Shown here: positions 44,016 to 53,753 of the stretch, piece after piece
Layout: the number at the start of each line of letters is the position of its first letter
Position numbering within the stretch: the first letter of the stretch is position 1
Assembly: GCA_024636935.1 (NCBI GenBank)
Contig: JAGXGC010000022.1
Span: forward strand, 62,001-126,000
Direction of reading: 5' to 3'
Origin: Sideroxydans sp.
GTDB taxonomy: Bacteria; Pseudomonadota; Gammaproteobacteria; Burkholderiales; Gallionellaceae
DNA length: 64,000 nucleotides
Program-made: the position numbers and the translations under genes
The notes under the pieces: model-generated
Seen by the model: only the letters and a program-made list of their open reading frames with translations
Database searches by the model: none
What the model was told of the DNA's origin: nothing

Positions 44016-44725
44016 CACTCTTCCTCTGCTGTACTGAAGCGTCGCAGCGACTTGGCTTCCACGCCGAGGATCTTCGCCAACCAGGGCGGCGGTGCGTCGA
44101 GCACGGCTTGTAGACGCTGTAATGCGACCAGTGCCGGGCCACCTTCCGGTGCCTTCACCGGATGCACATTGGCACGCACGGCTTTGGCTGCAGCCGGGCC
44201 GCCGATGGATTGCACGTACACGATCTGACAATCGTTGATGAGTGTGGCGCGTGCCACGTTCTTGTCTTCTTCCGCATCCGCACTGGCGGTGGAACGGATT
44301 GCGATCAAACGGATCTCGTTGCGTCCGACTTGGTAAACGAGGAAGCGGGGGCAGGAACCGAAGTGGCCGTCCAAGTTTTCTTCACTATTGGATGCAACTG
44401 CCACGCGCAGACTGCCAGGGATGTCGCCTTCCTGATACGCCTGAACTTCGGGCAAGGTATCCGCATCAGCACTGTCGCCCCACAATTGGCGCACTGCGAG
44501 CTTGATGCTGGCAGGATCGACATCCGGCTCGACTGTCTCTTCGCCGGACAACATGAGTTTGAGATCGGCCACGGTGACTTTGGCCAGTTTCTCTTCTGTG
44601 ATTGGCAGGCCAACATGGCTACCCATCTTGGATGCCAGCGCGGCGACATCTACATCGTCCAGCGTGCGCGCTGCCAGCGCGATGCGCAGTGCCGCTTCTT
44701 TGGTGATGATGCCGTTGCTAGTCAT
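44015..44725 (-). CDS. nifY: Nitrogen fixation protein NifY (NifX/NafY family)
   Basis: The 236-residue protein has a helical N-terminal domain (about 1-85) and a C-terminal NifX-like cofactor-binding domain: LRVAVASNSEENLDGHFGSCPRF, then IVYVQSIGGPAAAKAVRANVHPV. This two-part structure is that of NifY/NafY, which bind apo-dinitrogenase and FeMo-cofactor and help insertion. The ATG at 44,725 has GAGG about six bases upstream. It lies after the ferredoxin gene and before the coupled small protein gene. Confidence 0.88.
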   Translation of the reverse strand: MTSNGIITKEAALRIALAARTLDDVDVAALASKMGSHVGLPITEEKLAKVTVADLKLMLSGEETVEPDVDPASIKLAVRQLWGDSADADTLPEVQAYQEGDIPGSLRVAVASNSEENLDGHFGSCPRFLVYQVGRNEIRLIAIRSTASADAEEDKNVARATLINDCQIVYVQSIGGPAAAKAVRANVHPVKAPEGGPALVALQRLQAVLDAPPPWLAKILGVEAKSLRRFSTAEEE

Positions 44726-44763
44726 GATTACCTCTTCTGAATTCGGGGTGGAGCATGGATCTG

Positions 44764-44788
44764 CCATCCCCGCTTGAGCGGGAATGAC
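44764..44788. repeat. Half copy of an inverted-repeat arm
   Basis: CCATCCCCGCTTGAGCGGGAATGAC resembles a single arm of the GTCATTCC-type repeats, with its own small hairpin CCCCGC-TTGA-GCGGG. It lies between the ferredoxin and nifY genes. Confidence 0.45.
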
Positions 44789-44797
44789 AGAGTTTCA

Positions 44798-44998
44798 TTA
44801 CGCCGCGATTTGCGTGATGCAACCCTTGATCGGGCACAATTTCACGCACTGCGGTTTGTCGAAGTCGCCTTCGCACTCGGTACATTCGTTTGCGTTGATG
44901 ACATACAGACCCTTCTTCACGCTGATGGAAGCCGTGGGGCAATCTGCTACGCAATCGTCACAACCGGTACACAGGTCTGTATCAATCTTATAAGCCAT
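44798..44998 (-). CDS. 2[4Fe-4S] ferredoxin of the nifHDK operon
   Basis: The 66-residue ferredoxin has [12 protein letters not shown] near residue 10 and a second motif [18 protein letters not shown] near residue 39, whose extra residues between cysteines are typical of the nif/NafF-type bacterial ferredoxins. It is cytoplasmic and probably gives electrons to nitrogenase reductase or to cofactor maturation. It lies between nifT and nifY on the nifH transcript. Confidence 0.93.
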   Translation of the reverse strand: MAYKIDTDLCTGCDDCVADCPTASISVKKGLYVINANECTECEGDFDKPQCVKLCPIKGCITQIAA

Positions 44999-45016
44999 GA
45001 TATTTCTCCTTGTCGG

Positions 45017-45241
45017 TTATTCCGCCGCATCGATACGCTTGGCACGCACCGAATAAGGCAGCCGCGCTGGCGCAGGCTGTGGCTCGATGTAATACGTTCC
45101 ACCACCGCTTAGCTTGATCTCCCCGCCCCACTTTTCCGGGGTGTCGAACTCCATCGAATCGATGCCGTCCTCGAGATCGCGCTTGGGCAGATAGAACTGA
45201 TAGCCGCCTTTGCTGTCGCGCTGAATCATGATGTTTGCCAT
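45017..45241 (-). CDS. nifT: Nitrogen fixation protein NifT/FixU
   Basis: The 74-residue protein matches NifT/FixU: ANIMIQRDSKGGYQFYLPKR, then MEFDTPEKWGGEIKLSGGGTYYI. Its function is unknown; deletion in other diazotrophs has little effect. It stands 78 bases after nifK behind a strong hairpin and just before the ferredoxin gene. Confidence 0.93.
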   Translation of the reverse strand: MANIMIQRDSKGGYQFYLPKRDLEDGIDSMEFDTPEKWGGEIKLSGGGTYYIEPQPAPARLPYSVRAKRIDAAE

Positions 45242-45283
45242 GACTACTTCCTTTCAAATTTCATCCGGTTATTAATGCGGATG

Positions 45284-45313
45284 AGTTGCGTGTGCATTGC
45301 TGCACACGCAACT
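45284..45313 (-). terminator. Strong hairpin between nifK and nifT
   Basis: AGTTGCGTGTGCA and TGCACACGCAACT form a perfect 13-base-pair stem with a TTGC loop, seven bases beyond the nifK stop. There is no clear T-run, so it more probably stabilises the nifHDK mRNA end or attenuates transcription than stops it fully. Confidence 0.7.
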
Positions 45314-45319
45314 TCATGA

Positions 45320-46888
45320 TTACCGCACTAAGTCGTGGTTGAAGTCAGTGGTGCCCATGCCACGAGTTTCCTCGTCCAGGCGCTCCATCACAGAGTTCAC
45401 CAGAGTAGTCAGCATTTGCATCGCACCTTCGTAACCCAACGTTGTTGCACGATGCAGGTGGTGACGGTCGAAGATCGGGAAGCCGATACGGATCAGCGGA
45501 ACTTCGAACTCTTTACCCTTGTGCAATGTGTCGCGCTGGATGAACTTGCCGTAGGAGTTACCGATCATGAAGTCCGGCTTCTCTGTCAGCACCAGTGAGC
45601 GGAAGTGCCACAAGTCAGCACCTGCGAACAACTGGGTCTTCGCACCGTAAGGAGACTCTTCCAGCATTGCCTTCATAGCCTTCGTCCACTTCTTGCTGCC
45701 GTTGTTGCACAGCACGTGCAGTGGCTCGACGCCCAGTTCCATCAGGAACTTGGTCATACCGAAGCAGAAGTCAGGATCACCGTACAGGCTGATCTTCTTG
45801 CCGTGCAGCCAAGTGTGGCTGTCCATCATCATGTCGACCAGACGACCACGCTCTTTAGCCAACGAAGCAGGGATCTCTTTGCCGGTTGCTTCAGCGACCT
45901 TCATCAGGAAGTCGTCAGTGGACTCCAGACCCATCGGGATAGTGATCTTCGGCACTTCGTGCTTCCAAGTGTTCTCCACGAACTTGCGGGTCTTTTCCAG
46001 TTGCATTGGCTGCAGCAAGAAAGTGGTCTTCGCGTTAGGCGCGTCCTTCACTTCGTCTTGAGTCGTACCACCTGCATACATGCGGAACTCGCCATCAGCC
46101 GGTGTATCCAGCACTTCTGTAGGATCGGACATCAGCGTGTGCTCAACGCCCATCTCGTCCAGCATGCGGTGGATCACGCGGTAGTTGCCGAGGTAAGTCT
46201 CGAAACCGGGAACGATGTTGATCTTGCCGTTCTTGCCGACTTCTTTGCCTTCCATGGTGTTCAGCGTGAAGTAACGGATGATGCCTTCAAACATGTTGTC
46301 CCAACCTGTCACGTGCGAACCCACGAAAGACGGGGTGTGCGCGTATGGTGTCGGGAATTCCATCGGAACGCCGCCAGCCTTTTTGGTGTTGGTGATGAAG
46401 GCGTTCAAGTCGTCGCCGATCACCTCAGCCATACATGTTGTGGAAACAGCGATCATGTCCGGCTTGTACATGGTCATTGCGTTTTCCAGACCGTCGATCA
46501 TGTTCTTCTGACCGCCGAAAACGGCTGCATCTTCAGTCATGGAGTCGGATACGCAAGACACTGGCTCGCGGAAGTGACGGTTGAAGTAGGTACGGAAGTA
46601 CGCTACGCAACCTTGCGAACCGTGCACATACGGCATGGTCTTTTCGAAGCCCAACGCACACAGCACAGCGCCGAGTGGTTGGCAGGCCTTAGCCGGGTTA
46701 ACGGTCAGGGCTTCGCGTTGGAAGTTCAGTTCACGATATTCCATCGTGGTTGTCCAGTTGAAGATCTCCTGAACTTTTTCGTCAGCATGACCTTCTTCGA
46801 ACTTCGCTTTTTTGTTTCCCAATGATTCCTTGTACTCGTCCTGACGGAACAGAGGATAGCAAGGCTTGATGTCATCGACTTTTTGCAT
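45320..46888 (-). CDS. nifK: Nitrogenase molybdenum-iron protein beta chain
   Basis: NifK forms the MoFe protein with NifD and holds half of the P-cluster. The 522-residue protein has the long N-terminal extension of the NifK type, then NPAKACQPLGAVLCALGFEKTMPYVHGSQGCVAYFRTYFNRHFREP with P-cluster cysteines near residues 70 and 95, and STTCMAEVIGDDLNAF with the third cysteine. The ending RGMGTTDFNHDLVR is standard. It is preceded by a palindromic hairpin after nifD. Confidence 0.98.
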   Translation of the reverse strand: MQKVDDIKPCYPLFRQDEYKESLGNKKAKFEEGHADEKVQEIFNWTTTMEYRELNFQREALTVNPAKACQPLGAVLCALGFEKTMPYVHGSQGCVAYFRTYFNRHFREPVSCVSDSMTEDAAVFGGQKNMIDGLENAMTMYKPDMIAVSTTCMAEVIGDDLNAFITNTKKAGGVPMEFPTPYAHTPSFVGSHVTGWDNMFEGIIRYFTLNTMEGKEVGKNGKINIVPGFETYLGNYRVIHRMLDEMGVEHTLMSDPTEVLDTPADGEFRMYAGGTTQDEVKDAPNAKTTFLLQPMQLEKTRKFVENTWKHEVPKITIPMGLESTDDFLMKVAEATGKEIPASLAKERGRLVDMMMDSHTWLHGKKISLYGDPDFCFGMTKFLMELGVEPLHVLCNNGSKKWTKAMKAMLEESPYGAKTQLFAGADLWHFRSLVLTEKPDFMIGNSYGKFIQRDTLHKGKEFEVPLIRIGFPIFDRHHLHRATTLGYEGAMQMLTTLVNSVMERLDEETRGMGTTDFNHDLVR

Positions 46889-46942
46889 GTTTATCTCCTT
46901 GGCTCGGCCGCCAATCTGCGGACGCGAGCATCGTTAAGGGTT

Positions 46943-46962
46943 AGCCGGACCGGAGTCCGGCT
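46943..46962 (-). other. Hairpin between nifD and nifK
   Basis: AGCCGGAC and GTCCGGCT form a perfect eight-base-pair stem with a four-base loop, eight bases beyond the nifD stop. It could protect the upstream message or set the ratio of NifD to NifK. Confidence 0.6.
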
Positions 46963-46970
46963 TCAGTACA

Positions 46971-48419
46971 TTACGCGGCCTTTTTCCAAGGCGGAGTCAG
47001 TTGGCTCCAGCAAGGATTGTTCAAGGTCATATCCATGTCACGAGCGAAGATGGCGAAGCCGTCATAGCTGTGATACGGGCCGGAGTAGTCCCACGAGTGC
47101 ATCTGGCGGAAGGGGATGCCCATCTTTTGGAAGATGAACTTTTCCTTGATGCCGGAGCCGACCAGGTCGGGCTTGACGCGCTTCACGAACTCTTCGAACT
47201 CGAGGCCGGTGACATCGTCATACAACAGTGTGGCGTTACCCATTTCCTTGATGGTGCGGTCGTAGTCGTCGTTGTGACCGAACTCGTAACCTGTACCAAC
47301 CACTTCCATGCCCAAGTCTTCATAAGCACCGATCACGTGACGCGGACGCAGACCACCCACGTACAACATGACGCGCTTGCCTTCCAGACGCGGCTTGTAC
47401 TTGTCGATCACGGCTTGCATCATCGGCTTGTACTTGGCGATGACCTTCTCGGTGTTAGCCTTGATGGTGTCGTCGAAGAAAGCAGCGATCTCGCGCAGCG
47501 AATTCTCGATCTTGGTTGGGCCGAAGAAGTTGTATTCCATGTAAGGAATGCCGTACTTCTCTTCCATGTGGCGGCTGATGTAGTTCATCGAGCGATAGCA
47601 GTGCAGCAGGTTCAGCTTAGCCTTGGGAGTGTTCTCCATTTCAGCCAGCGTACCGTCACCAGACCACTGAGCGATTACGCGCAGACCCATTTCTTCCAGG
47701 ATCGTACGAGTTGCCCAAGCGTCGCCGCCGATGTTGTAGTCGCCGATGATTGTTACGTCGTAAGGTGTGGTTTCGAATGCGCTTGTATCGCGGTTGCCCA
47801 ACACCCAGTCACGGATCGCATCGTTAGCGATGTGGTGACCCAGCGATTGAGACACGCCACGGAAACCTTCGCAACGAACTGGCACGACAGGCTTGTTCAT
47901 TTCCTTTGATGACTTCTTGGCGACGGCTTCGATGTCGTCACCGATCAGACCGATCGGGCACTCGGATTGAATCGAAATACCTTTGTGCAGCGGGAACAGG
48001 CCTTCTATCTCGGTGATCAGCTTGGCAAGTTTCTTGTCGCCGCCGAACACGATGTCTTTCTCCTGGAAGTCAGAAGTGAAGTTCATAGTGCCGAAAGCAT
48101 TTACGCCGGTTGTACCAACGTAGTAGTTACGGCGACCGGCGCGGGAATACTGACCGCAGCCGACCGGGCCGTGTGAAATATGGATCATGTCCTTGATCGG
48201 GCCCCACACCACACCTTTAGAACCGGCGTATGCGCAACCACGAATAGTCATCACACCCGGCAAAGATTTGCGGTTGGAAGTGATGCACTTCTTGGACTGT
48301 TCAACAGATTGATCATTGACGGCGAGATGCTTCTCGCGGTCTTTACGTGCTTTCTCTGGATAGACCTCGAGCACCTCTTGAATGAGGGCCTGAGTCTCTT
48401 CTCTGGTCATTGCTGTCAT
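46971..48419 (-). CDS. nifD: Nitrogenase molybdenum-iron protein alpha chain
   Basis: NifD carries FeMo-cofactor and half of the P-cluster. The 482-residue protein has [20 protein letters not shown] with the first P-cluster cysteine, [18 protein letters not shown] with the second, [16 protein letters not shown] with the third, and the cofactor-binding cysteine and histidine in its later parts ([37 protein letters not shown]). The ATG at 48,419 is chosen because AAGGAG stands six bases before it. nifH is 85 bases upstream. Confidence 0.98.
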   Translation of the reverse strand: MTAMTREETQALIQEVLEVYPEKARKDREKHLAVNDQSVEQSKKCITSNRKSLPGVMTIRGCAYAGSKGVVWGPIKDMIHISHGPVGCGQYSRAGRRNYYVGTTGVNAFGTMNFTSDFQEKDIVFGGDKKLAKLITEIEGLFPLHKGISIQSECPIGLIGDDIEAVAKKSSKEMNKPVVPVRCEGFRGVSQSLGHHIANDAIRDWVLGNRDTSAFETTPYDVTIIGDYNIGGDAWATRTILEEMGLRVIAQWSGDGTLAEMENTPKAKLNLLHCYRSMNYISRHMEEKYGIPYMEYNFFGPTKIENSLREIAAFFDDTIKANTEKVIAKYKPMMQAVIDKYKPRLEGKRVMLYVGGLRPRHVIGAYEDLGMEVVGTGYEFGHNDDYDRTIKEMGNATLLYDDVTGLEFEEFVKRVKPDLVGSGIKEKFIFQKMGIPFRQMHSWDYSGPYHSYDGFAIFARDMDMTLNNPCWSQLTPPWKKAA

Positions 48420-48504
48420 TTCATTCTCCTTATGGCCCACCAATCTGTGGAGCCCAGTGTTAGAGAGAGCGGCGAGCCGGATGACCCGCCGTTACAACAT
48501 CACA

Positions 48505-49404
<900 letters not shown>

Positions 49405-49445
49405 TTATGTCGCGATTGAAGTTCTCTCGCTCGCACCCTTTACAT

Positions 49446-49462
49446 CGCAAGCTCCGTGCCAC
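49446..49462 (-). promoter_or_regulatory. Sigma54 promoter of the nifHDK operon
   Basis: On the minus strand GTGGCACGGAGCTTGCG matches TGGCACG-N4-TTGC exactly, GG and GC ten bases apart, about 70 bases before the nifH ATG. Confidence 0.93.
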
Positions 49463-49490
49463 CCCTCCAACAAAACACCAACCTCATGAA

Positions 49491-50393
49491 ATGAAACAGA
49501 ATTCCACTCCATCGCAAACCTACAAAGGGGAAGTGGAACACAACAAGAAAGAGCACTTTGTAGGAGTAGCTACAAGTCAGAATCCCGTATTACCCCGCTA
49601 CGCACGCCTACCCATCAACCGCTGCAACCTGCCCGCCGACATACTCGGCGGCCTCACCTTCCAGCGCGCCCCTATCGCGCTCGAACTAGACGGTGTCGCA
49701 CAGTTCCACCGCGGCCTGTTCGAGTTGCTCGACAAACTGGACGACGCGCACGAACGCGCACTGGCATTCATCATTCATATGAATGCCTCCTTCTATCTGG
49801 ATCAACCGGAACAAGCGGGCTATACCGACAGCACGTTGCACAAACGACAAAAGGCCGACTACATGCGCATGATGCGCGGCTGGAGTTTCGATTCGGATGG
49901 CGTGGAAGGCGCTGCATTGAAAGGCTGGGTGGAATCGCGCTTCGGATTGTTACCAAGGCAACACGGCGGGCACATCAGAGACTTCTCTGGAGAAGCCTCT
50001 AGAAGCTACCTAGAGATGCGCGCGACAGCTTTGTACGGAACCAACGCCATCGAATCGCAGTTCGACCTACTCTATACATATAGCCAATACGAACTCGCCC
50101 GCCTCCATCCCGAGGAAACACACCTGACCTTGTATCGTGGCGTGAATCGCCTTGATGAATTCGAGACCATCGCGACAATAGACAATAAGCACCGCATCGT
50201 CTTACTCAACAACCTCAACTCCTTCACCGCCAACCTCGAACGCGCCGACGAGTTCGGCGACTGTCTACTCACCGCACGCGTGCCCTTATCTAAAGTGTTT
50301 TGCTATACGAGATTGCTGCCAGGGATGTTACTAGGGGAGGATGAGTACACCGTGATCGGTGGCTTGTATGAGGTGGGGATGGCGGCTTATTGA
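49491..50393 (+). CDS. draT: NAD+--dinitrogenase-reductase ADP-ribosyltransferase
   Basis: DraT switches off nitrogenase by attaching ADP-ribose to the NifH arginine when fixed nitrogen or darkness/energy stress is sensed. The 300-residue protein has YARLPINRCNLPADILGGLT, AFIIHMNASFYLDQP, the WVESRFGLLPR region, LTLYRGVNRLDEFE and ADEFGDCLLTARVPLSKVFCY near the end, the latter containing typical ADP-ribosyltransferase residues. The start is uncertain: ATG 49,491 lacks a good ribosome-binding site, while ATG 49,407 has GAGAGG but would overlap the nifH promoter. It is divergent from nifH; draG is not in the window. Confidence 0.88.
   Translation: MKQNSTPSQTYKGEVEHNKKEHFVGVATSQNPVLPRYARLPINRCNLPADILGGLTFQRAPIALELDGVAQFHRGLFELLDKLDDAHERALAFIIHMNASFYLDQPEQAGYTDSTLHKRQKADYMRMMRGWSFDSDGVEGAALKGWVESRFGLLPRQHGGHIRDFSGEASRSYLEMRATALYGTNAIESQFDLLYTYSQYELARLHPEETHLTLYRGVNRLDEFETIATIDNKHRIVLLNNLNSFTANLERADEFGDCLLTARVPLSKVFCYTRLLPGMLLGEDEYTVIGGLYEVGMAAY
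49559..49574 (-). promoter_or_regulatory. NifA upstream activator site for nifH, inside the draT reading frame
   Basis: TGT-AGGAGTAGCT-ACA is a perfect TGT-N10-ACA box, its centre about 107 bases from the -24 element of the nifH promoter. It lies within the N-terminal codons of draT. Confidence 0.85.
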
Positions 50394-50585
50394 GGCTACT
50401 CTGTAAACCTTGCCATCAGGCCATGACGATGACAATTGCACTTCAGCATTAGTGGTCTAACAGCTCTCTGCAATGGTTGAACTGCTACCGGCCATTCCTG
50501 CCAGTCCGATTTGAAAATCCATCTCCATAAAGCAGCCGCTTTCCACTGGCCGCGTCGTGAACATAGTAGACGATCAAGAATTACC

Positions 50586-52520
50586 TCAATACTGTTTGCT
50601 GAGCAAATCGATCAAACTCTCCAAATTGACTGGTTTATGCAATACAGGCCAATCGAATAGCTCGGCTTTGCTAATGAAATTCGAGGAGGTGTTGCCAGAC
50701 ATCATGACTGCGCAGATTGGCTTTTGTAGTTTTCTTCGAACCTCGAGTAGAAAATTGATGCCATCAATGCTGTCGGGCAGCATGTAATCAACTATGAAGC
50801 AATCAGCATTTCCAAGGTCAGCATGCTGTAAGGCGGTTTTTGCGCTATGGAACCTTTCTACCACACCGCCCATCACTTCCAGAGCACTGCTCAAAGCCTC
50901 TGAAACCATTTCATCATCCTCAACTACAATAAATCGCTTCCCTTTAACAAAGACCAAGCTTGCCTCCTGCTCCGGAAATTCTAATGAAAATGATTCATGT
51001 AGCGCGCCATTTGAAACGCGCTTCTCCATAGGCAGATAGAAGGAAAATATCGACCCTTTCCCGAGTTGAGAGCGGCAGTGAATTTCCGTACCAAGAATAT
51101 CCAGTGTACGTTTCACAATGGAAAGCCCCAGTCCAATTCCCTTAGCTCTGTCTCGTTGCTGATTACCAACCTGATAGAACTCTTCAAATATATTTTCAAT
51201 ATTTACATCGTCAATACCAATTCCGGTATCCCATATTTGAAACAGAACTTTCTCTCCCCGTGGTCGCGCGGAAATCAGAATGGAGCCGCTCAATGTGTAT
51301 TTGATTGCATTTGAAACCAAATTTATAAAAACTGACTTGAGCAACCCGATGTCGGCATGCACAACGACTTCCTTGCTCATCGGATAGTACAGCTTGAGTC
51401 GGATATGCTTTTCGTTGGCCATCGGCGAAAAGCTCTCGTCAAGCCATCTAAAAATATCGGCCGCCTGTATTGAAATGTTTTCCGGCTTGAGTATGCCAGC
51501 CTCCAGTTTTGATACATCCAGCAATGCATCAAGCAACTCATTGAAGTTGGACATCGCCTGGTCAAGACGCTGGATTATTTGATTCTGCTCTGGCCTTAGA
51601 GCCGTAAACTTTAGTGCATCTATGAATAAATTCGCTGCCGCCAGAGGCTGTCTTAAGTCGTGGCCCGCAGCCGCAAGGAAGCGGGATTTCTCCTTCTCTT
51701 TCATTTCCAACTTGGCATACGAATTTCTAAGTTCATCTGCCGCAAATTTACTCTCGGTGATGTCGCTTGCCGTGCCAATCATTCTGAGGGGCCTTCCCTC
51801 GTCATCACGAAAAGTAACCTTTCCTCTTGTCAGCAACCACCTGAAGGCGCCATCGTCCCCTCGCGCTCGTTGCTCAACCACGTAGCTGTCTGACTTATTC
51901 GAAACGACTTCATCAAAAGCCATCATAGTTACCGCTACGCAGTCAGGATGCAGTCGATCAATCCAATCGTTAATAGAATATTCCGACTCGGACACGGGCG
52001 GTTCAATCCCTAATATATCCAACATTCTTTTAGAAACAATATTATTACCAGTGCGGAAGTCAAAATTCCAAACACCATCGCCAGAACCTTCAAGCGCAAA
52101 CTTCCAAACTTCTTCCGATTGCAGACGCTCAGTAATGTCACGCCAAACGCAGTAGAAAGTATCCTTGCCATCGAAGTCGATTTTCAAGAGCGTGACCTCG
52201 GCAATGAAATTTTCGCCGTTCGCTTTTGTATGAACCCACTCAAATCTATTCTGCCCGATTTTTTTGGTAATCGAGAACATGCGCTCAGCTTTGATAAATG
52301 ACTCTTCTCCATCCGGCTGTTTATGAGGAGAAAGTTCAGAGGGATGCAGGTTTAATAGCTCTTCTCTGGATGAATAGCCCAAATGTTTTACCGCCGCATC
52401 ATTACACTCAATGAATTTATGATCTTGGATGATCCAAGTTGGATCAGGAGATGAGTTGAATAAATTTCCGAACCAATTGGGATCGTCGTTTTTTGAGGGG
52501 ATGGACATTGATTCCGCCAT
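50586..52520 (-). CDS. PAS-PAS hybrid histidine kinase with receiver domain
   Basis: The 644-residue cytoplasmic protein has two PAS domains (about 15-130 and 140-260), a histidine-kinase domain with the H-box FLAAAGHDLRQPLAAANLF near residue 290, an ATPase domain (NLVSNAIKYTLSGS; DTGIGIDD; GIGLGLSIVKRTL) and a C-terminal receiver domain with the phosphorylated aspartate in CFIVDYMLPDS. No membrane span is present, so it senses an internal signal. No partner regulator lies nearby. The gene is richer in A+T than its nif neighbours. Confidence 0.9.
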   Translation of the reverse strand: MAESMSIPSKNDDPNWFGNLFNSSPDPTWIIQDHKFIECNDAAVKHLGYSSREELLNLHPSELSPHKQPDGEESFIKAERMFSITKKIGQNRFEWVHTKANGENFIAEVTLLKIDFDGKDTFYCVWRDITERLQSEEVWKFALEGSGDGVWNFDFRTGNNIVSKRMLDILGIEPPVSESEYSINDWIDRLHPDCVAVTMMAFDEVVSNKSDSYVVEQRARGDDGAFRWLLTRGKVTFRDDEGRPLRMIGTASDITESKFAADELRNSYAKLEMKEKEKSRFLAAAGHDLRQPLAAANLFIDALKFTALRPEQNQIIQRLDQAMSNFNELLDALLDVSKLEAGILKPENISIQAADIFRWLDESFSPMANEKHIRLKLYYPMSKEVVVHADIGLLKSVFINLVSNAIKYTLSGSILISARPRGEKVLFQIWDTGIGIDDVNIENIFEEFYQVGNQQRDRAKGIGLGLSIVKRTLDILGTEIHCRSQLGKGSIFSFYLPMEKRVSNGALHESFSLEFPEQEASLVFVKGKRFIVVEDDEMVSEALSSALEVMGGVVERFHSAKTALQHADLGNADCFIVDYMLPDSIDGINFLLEVRRKLQKPICAVMMSGNTSSNFISKAELFDWPVLHKPVNLESLIDLLSKQY

Positions 52521-52949
52521 TTAAAGTTGTATTTCGTCTGCCGAACTTACCAGCGTTCGTCATCTAAGGGAATATGCCAAACAGAATTGAAAATATATTC
52601 ACTCCTCATCTTTTAAGTATTAACAGTTTCAATATATTTTCTCCATCGCTCAATGTTTCATTATATCTAACACGTCAGCTCATCGCCCCAACCGAGAAGT
52701 TACGCTTGCATTCAATGACGCTTTTACCCACGCAGCGGAAGTGCAGACAAGTCCATCTTTCATACCCACTTGGCCGGCTTCTTGCTCATCATCTCCCAGT
52801 AGCACTCTGCGACTTCGACTGACTTCAGTCTTATTCCTGCAAACCCAACGTCTGCCGCCTTCACAGGTGGTGCATCGCGGTTGTAGGTAATCCGACATCG
52901 CCAGTTTTTATTGTGGCGTCGCGTTCGTTATTTACTCTGGGAATCAACA
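52521..52949. other. Gap upstream of the GST-like gene
   Basis: The first half of this 429-base gap is A+T-rich and should contain the promoter of the leftward histidine-kinase gene. The second half has no convincing gene on either strand. A strong sigma54-type site lies at 52,770-52,787 and faces the GST-like gene, 165 bases from its ATG. No TGT-N10-ACA box was found nearby. Confidence 0.55.
52770..52787 (+). promoter_or_regulatory. Candidate sigma54 promoter upstream of the GST-like gene
   Basis: TTGGCCGGCTTCTTGCTC has GG and GC separated by ten bases and agrees with the RpoN consensus at most positions. The long leader (about 160 bases) and the absence of a NifA box make it less sure than the other sites. 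Confidence 0.6.
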
Positions 52950-53567
52950 ATGAAGTTCTACATGACACCCGGCTCTTGCTCGACCGGCATCCACATCCTG
53001 CTAGAAGAGTTGGAATTGGTATTCGAGGTGTATCTGGTAAACCTGATGGCGGGTGATCATTTGAAATCGGAGAATCTGGCGGTGAATCCAAAAGGCACGA
53101 TCCCCACCCTAGTGCGGGATGACGGCTCTTCCATCACCGAGTTCCAAGCCATCGCTTGGTGGTTGGCGCGCAGTTATCCGAAGGCGAAGTTATTACCGGA
53201 AGGCATCGACAACGAAGTGCGCGTGATCGAGACATTGGATTACGTGGTGGGCACGATCCACGGCTCTGGTTACACACGCATCTTCACCACCGAGAATTAT
53301 TCACCCAACACAGCCGAACACGAAGCGATACAAGCACGCGGACGCGAGATCGTGAGCAAAGGTTTTGCGGTGATGAACGAGGTGTTGGCAGACAAAGAAT
53401 ACGTGGTCGGTAGTTTCAGCATCGCCGATGCGACTTTGTTCTATGTGGAATTCTGGGCGGACAAGATCAAGCTGGATCTGCCGCCCAACTGTTTGGCGCA
53501 TTACCAACGCATGTTGCAACGCCCCGCGGTGCGCCGTGTGTTGATGGAAGAAGGTTACCGGGTTTGA
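52950..53567 (+). CDS. Glutathione S-transferase-family protein, nif-adjacent
   Basis: The 205-residue protein has the thioredoxin-like N-terminal domain (MKFYMTPGSCSTGIHILLEE; NPKGTIPTLVRDDGSSITEFQAI) and a helical C-terminal domain with the SIADATLFYVEFW motif of GSTs. GST-like proteins occur in nif clusters of several proteobacteria (from memory), but their substrate is unknown. The ATG at 52,950 follows a GGGAA sequence. A candidate sigma54 promoter stands upstream, and the iron-sulfur protein gene follows behind a repeat element. Confidence 0.85.
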   Translation: MKFYMTPGSCSTGIHILLEELELVFEVYLVNLMAGDHLKSENLAVNPKGTIPTLVRDDGSSITEFQAIAWWLARSYPKAKLLPEGIDNEVRVIETLDYVVGTIHGSGYTRIFTTENYSPNTAEHEAIQARGREIVSKGFAVMNEVLADKEYVVGSFSIADATLFYVEFWADKIKLDLPPNCLAHYQRMLQRPAVRRVLMEEGYRV

Positions 53568-53595
53568 TTCAGACGACCAATTGAACCAAAGTGCC

Positions 53596-53719
53596 GTCAT
53601 ACCGTTGCAGGCCGGCATCCAGATGATTGATCCTCCACCGCGCAAGCGCGGTGACAGCATGTTTTGTCTGCTACGCAGAGTGTTTTTATTGACTGGATAC
53701 CGGCCTGCACCGGTATGAC
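53596..53719. repeat. Inverted-repeat element, copy 4 (ATACCGGC type)
   Basis: GTCATACCGTTGCAGGCCGG and CCGGCCTGCACCGGTATGAC are inverse copies that bound a non-coding middle containing a second hairpin (CCGCGCAAGCGCGG). It fills most of the gap between the GST-like gene and the CCG iron-sulfur protein gene. Confidence 0.8.
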
Positions 53720-53753
53720 GGGATACTGAATTTTTAGAATTTTCGCACACACT

